From an uncultured Lachnospiraceae bacterium (GTDB lineage Bacteria > Bacillota > Clostridia > Lachnospirales > Lachnospiraceae), in NCBI GenBank assembly GCA_947178115.1, contig CAMWXF010000031.1:1-10937 (forward strand): a stretch of 10,937 nt of DNA, read 5' to 3'. Shown in pieces: positions 5,975 to 10,937 of this stretch (its first letter is position 1; each line of letters begins with the position of its first letter). Below the pieces are notes generated by a model. The model was given only the letters and a program-made list of their open reading frames with translations, was not told the origin of the DNA and did no database searches. Both the position numbers and the translations under genes were made by a program.

Positions 5975-7708
5975 ATGGTTATAAAGATGGAATATGCGGC
6001 AATCAGGCATTTTGCGGATAAAAGATTTTGTTATGCCATAGAAAAAGGGCGCTTTCTGATCAGACTTGAGACAAAAAAGGGTGATACGGGAAAGGTGATC
6101 CTGCATGTACAGGATAAGTATCTGCCGATCAAATATATGGATACAAGGCAGGAGTACGAGATGAAGATCGCGTATTCCGATAATTACATAGATTATTATG
6201 AAATAACGATAGATATTGACGTGGTGTGTCTCAGATATTTCTTTGAAATAGAGGATGTATCAGGGAAAGTGACGTACTATGGAAACCACAATTTTTATGA
6301 TGAGTGTATCACTGACATAGGCAGAATGTTTGACTGCCCGCAGAATCTTAGGGAAGAGGAAATGTTTGAATTGCCGGATTGGGCAAGGAATAAGGTGATA
6401 TACCAGATTTTCCCGTCCCGTTTCGCTTCGGATCAGGATATTCCGGAGGAAGTCTGGTATCAGGCACCGATAGGACATAAGGCTGATCTGAAGGGTTCTC
6501 TTCGGGGAATTATTAATCATTTGGATTACATCCGGGAATTAGGGGCGGATATCATTTATATGACGCCGATTTTCAGTTCCAATACCAGCCATAAGTATAA
6601 TATTGATGATTATTACAGAATTGACCCGTCTTTTGGGACGAAGGAAGACTTGAAGGAGCTTGTGGGAAAGGCCCATGAACTGGGGATGTATGTCATTTTG
6701 GACGGGGTATTTAACCATACGGCGATAGACTTCTTTGCCTTCAAGGATATCAGGGAGAAAGAAGAGCGGTCAGCGTATCTGAACTGGTATTATATTGAGG
6801 ATTTTCCGCTTGTGATCGAGTGGGGTAAAAAGCCGAATTTTAAGACCTTCAGCTATGCCGCATTTATGCCGAAGCTTAATCTGCAAAATAAGGAGACGGC
6901 GGATTTTGTCATCGATGTGGCTTCTTATTGGATCAGGGAGTGCGATATTGACGGCTGGCGCCTGGATGTGGCGGATGAGATTAATCACGCATTTTGGAAG
7001 AGATTCAGGAGAGAGATTAAGGCTGTAAAGAAGGACGCTCTGATCATTGGCGAGATCTGGCATTTCGCCGGTGATTTTCTGGAAGGCGATGAATGGGACA
7101 GTATTATGAATTATCAGTTTTATTATGCCGTGAAGGATTTGGTGACGTCAGAGGAAATGAGTGCGGCCGCATTTGTAGGAAATCTTAATTTTATGAAAGG
7201 AAATTTGAATAACGGGCTTGAGGGATATCTTTGGAATTTCATAGACAGTCACGATACGGCAAGATTTTCCCATAGTGTAGGAAATAATATCAATAAGCAG
7301 AAGCTGGCAGCAGCATTGCAGCTCTTACTTCCGGGTATGCCTATGATCTATTATGGAGATGAGGTGGCCCTGGAGGGCGGGCCCGATCCTGACTGCAGAC
7401 GTGGTATGCTTTGGGACGAAAACAGACAAAATAAGGAAATTCTTAAGTTTTACAAGACTCTTATCCGAATCAGACACGAATATCCTGTATTGACGGAAGG
7501 GACACTGGTGAAGCAGTATGCAGAAGATTCGACGGGAATCATTTATATGGAAAGATGTCTGAGTGAACAGAGTATGATAGTGATCTTCCACACGCAGGAA
7601 GGAAACGTTGAACTGCCGGAGTTAAGGGGCAGGAGAAATCTTGTTGACGGGCAAAATTTTTCGGGGACTTTGGGAGACTACGAAACAGCGGTGCTGATGT
7701 CTTGTTGA
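5975..7708 (+). CDS. GH13 alpha-glycosidase (neopullulanase / cyclomaltodextrinase-like)
   Basis: A 577-residue cytoplasmic glycoside hydrolase with no signal peptide. Residues 1-130 form an N-terminal beta-sandwich of CBM34 type (AAIRHF, LIRLETKKGD, DKY, YFFEIED, YYGNHNFYD). The GH13 barrel starts at WARNKVIYQIFPSRFA. All four conserved GH13 regions are present: DGVFNH (243-248), DGWRLDVADE with nucleophile Asp331, GEIWH with acid/base Glu360, and FIDSHDT with stabilising Asp427. This architecture fits the GH13_20 subfamily, which opens cyclodextrins, pullulan or maltodextrins after uptake to give maltose or glucose. The ATG at 5975 follows AAGGGAAAGG; ATG 5987 is an alternative that removes four residues. 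It precedes a MATE gene by 19 bp. No sugar transporter or LacI-type regulator is in the window. The enzyme class is secure, the exact substrate not. Confidence 0.93.
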   Translation: MVIKMEYAAIRHFADKRFCYAIEKGRFLIRLETKKGDTGKVILHVQDKYLPIKYMDTRQEYEMKIAYSDNYIDYYEITIDIDVVCLRYFFEIEDVSGKVTYYGNHNFYDECITDIGRMFDCPQNLREEEMFELPDWARNKVIYQIFPSRFASDQDIPEEVWYQAPIGHKADLKGSLRGIINHLDYIRELGADIIYMTPIFSSNTSHKYNIDDYYRIDPSFGTKEDLKELVGKAHELGMYVILDGVFNHTAIDFFAFKDIREKEERSAYLNWYYIEDFPLVIEWGKKPNFKTFSYAAFMPKLNLQNKETADFVIDVASYWIRECDIDGWRLDVADEINHAFWKRFRREIKAVKKDALIIGEIWHFAGDFLEGDEWDSIMNYQFYYAVKDLVTSEEMSAAAFVGNLNFMKGNLNNGLEGYLWNFIDSHDTARFSHSVGNNINKQKLAAALQLLLPGMPMIYYGDEVALEGGPDPDCRRGMLWDENRQNKEILKFYKTLIRIRHEYPVLTEGTLVKQYAEDSTGIIYMERCLSEQSMIVIFHTQEGNVELPELRGRRNLVDGQNFSGTLGDYETAVLMSC

Positions 7709-7727
7709 ACAGAATAGAGGAATTGAA

Positions 7728-9053
7728 ATGCAAAATTCTATGAAATCATTTACGAAATTATATATACCGATCTTACTGGAGACTCTGTGTTATATGCTGG
7801 CAGGGATGGTAGATACCATGATGTTATCCACTGTGGGGGACGATGCGGTTGGTGCAGTAGGTACGGCTAATACCTATATCAGCGTCTTTATTATGATGTT
7901 TCATGTTGTGTCATCGGGCATGATCGCCGTGATGACGCAGTATATCGGGGCGAAAAGAGTCGGAGTGGCATATCAGGCAAGGCAGTTGGGGGTTATTTTT
8001 AATCTTTCGATCGGAGTTTTGCTTTCAGCGTTTTTATTTACCTTTTCAGGAAGTATTCTTGAGACCGTTGGAGTGGCGCCGCTTCTTATGGAATATGCCA
8101 AGACCTATCTCAGAATAGTGGGAGGCTTCTGTTTCTTAAACGCTCTGATTCCCATTTTTTCAAGCTATTTGAGAGCCTTCGGACATACGAAGCAGCCGCT
8201 GATCGCTTCATTGTTGGCAAATGTCGTGAATCTGTGCCTGAATGCCGTCTTCCTGTTTGGATTCCATAGCGGTGTGGCGGGCGTTGCTGCCGCTACAGTC
8301 ATATCAAGAGTTCTGAATCTCGTAATTGTCATTGTGGCAGGCAGCCTTTTGGTCAAGGCGAAGGATGACCCGGAGCGGCTGAAAAACAAAGAAGTATTTG
8401 TTCAGATCATAAAGGTGGGATTGCCTTCTGCTATGGAAACTGCCCTTTATAATGTGGCGATGACACTTACTATCCGGTTTTTAAATATGATGGACGAAGC
8501 GGGCGTTAATGTGACTGCGAGGGCATATACGGCCCAGATCGCCAATTTCTCTTATTGTGCCGGTGCGGCATTGGCGCAGGCAAATGCCATAATGACAGGC
8601 TGGAGGATCGGCGAGGGAGATTATGAAGCCTGTGATAAGGGAACCAAGAAAGTTGCTTTGATAGGGATATGTATAGGGGCAGGGCTAGAAGCCATATTTG
8701 CGCTTAGTTCGAATCATCTGATCCGGCTGTTTACGAACGATGCGGAAATGATAGCCTTGGTGGGAAAGCTGTTGGCTATTGATATCGTTCTTGAAGTAGG
8801 ACGCGTGACAAATCTGGTATTCGGACAGGCCTTAAAGACCAGCGGAGACGCCCTTTTTACTACAATAATCGCGGTAGTGTTTATGTATATCTGTATGGTG
8901 GGCGGCACGTGGTTCTTCGGAATACATCTGAATCTTCTGGCGATAGGCGCTTACATAGGACTTGCCGGTGATGAATGTGTGCGTGCGGTGTGTATGTTCC
9001 TGCGCTGGCAGTCAGGGAGGTGGAAGACGAAGGGCTTTATTAAGCATGAATGA
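7728..9053 (+). CDS. MATE family efflux transporter
   Basis: A 441-residue integral membrane protein with about 12 predicted helices in two homologous halves, the usual MATE length. These antiporters use Na+ or H+ gradients to export cationic drugs or metabolites. The start KLYIPILLETLCYMLAGMVDTMMLSTVGDDAVGAVGTAN contains the family pattern for helix 1-2 (P, then MVDTMM and VGAVG). The second half begins near VGLPSAMETALYNVAMTLTIRF, the repeat of that pattern. Later FGQALKTSGDALFTTIIAV also fits the family. The ribosome binding site is AGAGGA, 6 nt before the ATG. The 19-bp gap to the GH13 gene implies co-transcription, though no functional link is obvious. The cargo cannot be predicted. Confidence 0.93.
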   Translation: MQNSMKSFTKLYIPILLETLCYMLAGMVDTMMLSTVGDDAVGAVGTANTYISVFIMMFHVVSSGMIAVMTQYIGAKRVGVAYQARQLGVIFNLSIGVLLSAFLFTFSGSILETVGVAPLLMEYAKTYLRIVGGFCFLNALIPIFSSYLRAFGHTKQPLIASLLANVVNLCLNAVFLFGFHSGVAGVAAATVISRVLNLVIVIVAGSLLVKAKDDPERLKNKEVFVQIIKVGLPSAMETALYNVAMTLTIRFLNMMDEAGVNVTARAYTAQIANFSYCAGAALAQANAIMTGWRIGEGDYEACDKGTKKVALIGICIGAGLEAIFALSSNHLIRLFTNDAEMIALVGKLLAIDIVLEVGRVTNLVFGQALKTSGDALFTTIIAVVFMYICMVGGTWFFGIHLNLLAIGAYIGLAGDECVRAVCMFLRWQSGRWKTKGFIKHE

Positions 9054-9106
9054 AAATATAATATTTGTTGACCGGGATGAGTGATATACCGTCAGGTATA
9101 ATGTAT

Positions 9107-9160
9107 TTAAGCTGCAGAAGCTGTCGCAATCGATACGACAGCCTTTGCAGCTTAATTTTT
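9107..9160 (+). terminator. Rho-independent terminator after the MATE gene
   Basis: Arms 9107-9126 and 9136-9155 pair over nearly 20 bp (outer TTAAGCTGCA/TGCAGCTTAA, inner GCTGTCG/CGACAGC) with small internal mismatches and a 9-nt loop, followed by five T at 9156-9160. It sits between convergent genes. Downstream of argG on the - strand the same hairpin lacks a good T-run but may still act weakly there. Confidence 0.9.
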
Positions 9161-9178
9161 ATATTGAATACTATTGAT

Positions 9179-10402
9179 TTAGATCAACTTCACGCCGTTC
9201 TCCTGCATCTTCATGGCGCGAACCTTGCAGGATAAACCAAACAGGTTGATGAAGCCTTCCGCGTCATGATGGTCATACATATCGCCTGTGGTGAAGGAAG
9301 CAATGCTCTCGTTGTAGAGTGTGTATGGAGAAGTAGTACCTGCTTTAATAATATTGCCTTTGTACAGCTTGAACTTCACTTCGCCGGTCACATACTGCTG
9401 TGTGGACTCGATGAATGCCTGAACTGCCTCACGAAGCGGTGTGAACCATTTGCCTTCATATACGATCTGTGCAAACTTGTTACCCATATCTGCCTTGAGT
9501 GCATAGGTGTCACGGTCGAGGATCAGCTCTTCAAGCTGCTGGTGTGCTTCGTAGAGGATCGTTCCGCCGGGGGTCTCGTATACGCCGCGGGATTTCATGC
9601 CTACGACACGGTTCTCCACGATATCTACGATACCGATGCCGTGCTTACCGCCCAGTTCGTTTAAGGTAGCGATGATCTCGGACACTTTCATCTTCTTGCC
9701 GTTGACGGAAGTGGGAATACCTTTTTCAAAAGTCATGGTCACATACTCGCCTTCATCAGGAGCCTTCTCAGGTGTGGTGCCCAGCACTAACAGGTGCTCA
9801 TAGTTAGGCTCGTTGGCGGGATCTTCCAGCTCAAGACCTTCGTGGCTGATATGCCATAAGTTACGGTCGCGGCTGTAGCTGGAATCTGCGGAGAAGGGAA
9901 GATTGATGCCGTGCTGACGGCAGTACTCGATCTCTTCTTCACGGGATTTCAATGTCCACTTTTCGTTTCTCCATGCAGCGATGATCTTTAAGTCAGGAGC
10001 AAGTGCCTTGATACCCAGCTCGAAACGGATCTGATCGTTACCTTTGCCGGTAGCGCCGTGGCAGATCGCGGTAGCGCCTTCTTTACGGGCGATCTCAACC
10101 AGTTTCTTCGCGATCACAGGTCTTGCCATGGATGTGCCTAATAAATATTTATTCTCGTAAACTGCATGTGCCTGTACGCAGGGCATGATGAAATCATCAC
10201 AGAACTCGTCCGTGAGATCTTCTATATAGAGCTTGGACGCACCGCTGGATAAGGCTCTCTCCTCAAGTCCGTCAAGCTCCTCCGCCTGACCGCAGTTACC
10301 GCATACGCAGATAACTTCATAATCGAAATTTTCTTTCAGCCAGGGGATGATAACGGTCGTATCAAGTCCGCCTGAGTAAGCAAGAACTACTTTTTCTTTC
10401 AT
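9179..10402 (-). CDS. argG: Argininosuccinate synthase
   Basis: A 407-residue enzyme that joins citrulline and aspartate using ATP to give argininosuccinate, the penultimate step of arginine synthesis. The N-terminal ATP pyrophosphatase loop is visible (AYSGGLDTT, residues 8-16), as are [12 protein letters not shown] and [14 protein letters not shown], all family hallmarks, and [19 protein letters not shown] in the synthetase part. The length is normal for type I ArgG. Start: the ATG ending at 10402 is preceded by AAAAAGGAGA about 9 nt away. argH, often the next gene, does not follow; a convergent MATE gene does, so argG appears monocistronic here. Its promoter is predicted about 300 nt upstream with an ArgR-like box, leaving a long structured leader. 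Confidence 0.98.
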   Translation of the reverse strand: MKEKVVLAYSGGLDTTVIIPWLKENFDYEVICVCGNCGQAEELDGLEERALSSGASKLYIEDLTDEFCDDFIMPCVQAHAVYENKYLLGTSMARPVIAKKLVEIARKEGATAICHGATGKGNDQIRFELGIKALAPDLKIIAAWRNEKWTLKSREEEIEYCRQHGINLPFSADSSYSRDRNLWHISHEGLELEDPANEPNYEHLLVLGTTPEKAPDEGEYVTMTFEKGIPTSVNGKKMKVSEIIATLNELGGKHGIGIVDIVENRVVGMKSRGVYETPGGTILYEAHQQLEELILDRDTYALKADMGNKFAQIVYEGKWFTPLREAVQAFIESTQQYVTGEVKFKLYKGNIIKAGTTSPYTLYNESIASFTTGDMYDHHDAEGFINLFGLSCKVRAMKMQENGVKLI

Positions 10403-10440
10403 AATCGAATCTCCTTTTTGTGATTTTTGTTGGCAAACTT

Positions 10441-10535
10441 CGAGTTCGCGAAGCGAATCTCGTAATCGAACGTGCTCGAATAGCCACGAGTTTGTGAAGC
10501 GTAAGCGAACAAATCTCGCAAACGAGCTTTGCTCG
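10441..10535. repeat. Two tandem imperfect hairpin repeats in the argG leader
   Basis: Copy A (10441-10478) and copy B (10487-10535) share the order CGAG, 5-bp arm, GAAGCG, opposite arm, TCTCG, then a short second hairpin ending GCTCG. Copy B has an 11-nt insertion (TAAGCGAACAA region). Each folds into a 9-bp stem with the same single bulged T: 10441-10449 with 10453-10462, and 10487-10495 with 10509-10518. Arms are TTCGC/GCGAA in A and TTTGT/ACAAA in B, so paired bases changed together. The two copies lie about 40-135 nt upstream of the argG ATG, inside the predicted leader. Confidence 0.75.
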
Positions 10536-10544
10536 TTTTTTTTT
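10521..10544 (+). terminator. Terminator-like hairpin with T-run on the + strand
   Basis: AACGAGC (10521-10527) and GCTCGTT (10531-10537) form a 7-bp stem with loop TTT, and Ts continue to 10544. The form is that of an intrinsic terminator for the + strand, yet no + strand gene precedes it (argG lies on the - strand). It is also the last hairpin of repeat copy B, so it may be part of a repeated element rather than a working terminator. Confidence 0.45.
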
Positions 10545-10558
10545 ATGTAGTCAGAAGC

Positions 10559-10586
10559 TTCAAGCCGGTAGATGATGTGGCTTGAA
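10559..10586 (-). other. Hairpin in the upstream part of the argG leader
   Basis: TTCAAGCC (10559-10566) and GGCTTGAA (10579-10586) pair perfectly over 8 bp with a 12-nt loop. It lies between the predicted argG transcription start (about 10704) and the tandem hairpin repeats. Read along argG mRNA, the following bases are GCTTCTGACTA, not a T-run, so it is not a terminator by itself. Confidence 0.5.
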
Positions 10587-10710
10587 ATTCTTGATACACT
10601 TTGTTCCTAAAACAATATACAACAAGACTGTGCAGAATGCAAGTGTAATTTTATGCATATTTACATGAATATTATAATAAAAAGTGCATAAAAAGAGAAA
10701 GCTGTTGAAT

Positions 10711-10740
10711 ATTATACGGACAATACGAATTATTATTCAA
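10711..10740 (-). promoter_or_regulatory. Predicted argG promoter
   Basis: Reading leftward, TTGAAT (10740-10735) and a perfect TATAAT (10716-10711) are 18 nt apart. Transcription would begin near 10704, about 300 nt before the argG ATG. No equally good - strand promoter was found closer to the gene. Confidence 0.65.
10726..10739. promoter_or_regulatory. ArgR-like operator (ARG box)
   Basis: CGAATTATTATTCA matches the ARG box core TGAATwwwwATTCA at 13 of 14 positions and overlaps the predicted argG -35 box. A second half-site, TGAAT with an AT-rich centre (10706-10719), lies 20 bp away centre to centre and overlaps the -10 box. The arginine repressor ArgR binds paired boxes of this kind, so repression of argG by arginine is inferred. 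No argR gene is in the window. Confidence 0.55.
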
Positions 10741-10770
10741 AGTGATATTTTTGTTTATAGAATAATTCTG

Positions 10771-10799
10771 TTGAGACAGAGGTATAATTATGGTACAAT
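10771..10799 (+). promoter_or_regulatory. Predicted promoter of the antitoxin gene
   Basis: TTGAGA (10771-10776) and TACAAT (10794-10799) are 17 nt apart, and the -10 box is preceded by TGG, an extended -10. An AGAATAATTCT palindrome (10759-10769) abuts the -35 box and could be the autoregulatory site typical of this antitoxin class. Confidence 0.65.
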
Positions 10800-10825
10800 T
10801 AACCCATATAAAGGAGGGATATAAA

Positions 10826-10937
10826 ATGCCACATATTATACCTATTAAGGACTTGAAAAATACTTCTGAGATTTCCGATTTATGCCATAAGACAGATGAA
10901 CCTATTTATATTACTAAAAACGGATATGGTGATATGG
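10826..10937 (+). CDS. Phd/YefM-family type II antitoxin (partial, cut by window end)
   Basis: Only the first 37 codons are present. They begin MPHIIPIKDLKNTSEISDL and continue with EPIYITKNGYGDM, the usual N-terminal DNA-binding half of Phd/YefM antitoxins (I-P-I-DLKN, then EPIYITKNG). These proteins neutralise a partner toxin, usually RelE/YoeB, Fic/Doc or PIN type, and repress their own operon. The AAGGAGGG ribosome binding site (10811-10818) lies 7 nt before the ATG, and a good promoter precedes it. The toxin gene, if present, lies beyond the window. The family is likely from the motif; the toxin type is unknown. Confidence 0.8.
   Translation, partial: MPHIIPIKDLKNTSEISDLCHKTDEPIYITKNGYGDM

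Noticed and set aside
9068..9102. TTGACC and TATAAT before the MATE terminator as a small RNA promoter
   Set aside because: The boxes are 23 nt apart, too far for a normal promoter, and the transcript would consist of little more than the terminator hairpin.
9266..9664. A 132-residue open frame on the + strand opposite argG
   Set aside because: It is fully antisense to a highly conserved argG and shows no recognisable domain; long shadow frames are common opposite such genes.
10441..10535. CRISPR array
   Set aside because: There are only two imperfect copies of different length with no uniform spacers; the pattern is a hairpin repeat, not CRISPR.
10403..10704. T-box or known riboswitch in the argG leader
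   Set aside because: No T-box sequence, specifier loop or antiterminator was found, and there is no terminator with a T-run on the argG strand.

Overview
The window looks like a chromosomal stretch from a spore-forming, low-to-mid GC Firmicute, most probably a gut-type Lachnospiraceae (Clostridia). This rests on a SpoVAE-type sporulation protein, AGGAGG-like ribosome binding sites, DegV, DUF1294 and DUF5721 proteins, and an ECF sigma operon style common in that family. The genus cannot be named from sequence alone.

Layout. (1) 1-1456, + strand: a RidA-family enamine deaminase, a shikimate-kinase-like P-loop kinase with altered substrate-site residues, and a lone spoVAE, closed by a strong terminator. 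(2) 1487-3635, + strand: a promoter and a four-gene operon with an ECF sigma factor (probably starting at an unusual ATT codon), a coupled membrane anti-sigma-like protein, a TM2-like membrane protein and a LiaF/DUF5668-like membrane protein. This looks like an envelope-sensing module. (3) 3648-4151, - strand: a DUF5721 gene converging on that operon with only 12 bp between. (4) 4194-4352: a divergent control region with a promoter on each strand and a palindrome over the + strand -35 box, then a DegV fatty-acid-binding protein gene with a terminator. (5) 5358-5651, - strand: a small DUF1294 membrane protein. (6) 5975-9053, + strand: an intracellular GH13 neopullulanase/cyclomaltodextrinase-like enzyme and a MATE transporter, 19 bp apart, followed by a long terminator hairpin. 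(7) 9179-10402, - strand: argG alone. Its predicted promoter lies about 300 nt upstream, overlaps an ArgR-like box, and precedes a long structured leader holding two tandem hairpin repeats. (8) 10771-10937, + strand: a promoter and the first part of a Phd/YefM-type antitoxin gene cut by the window end.

Most genes are ordinary housekeeping or accessory genes. The most interesting signals are regulatory: the argG leader (ArgR box plus tandem hairpins with compensatory changes), the ATT start of the sigma factor, the palindrome at the degV promoter, and the non-canonical active site of the kinase. No CRISPR array, prophage, insertion sequence, tRNA or rRNA was seen, and I see no clear evidence for a wholly new system.
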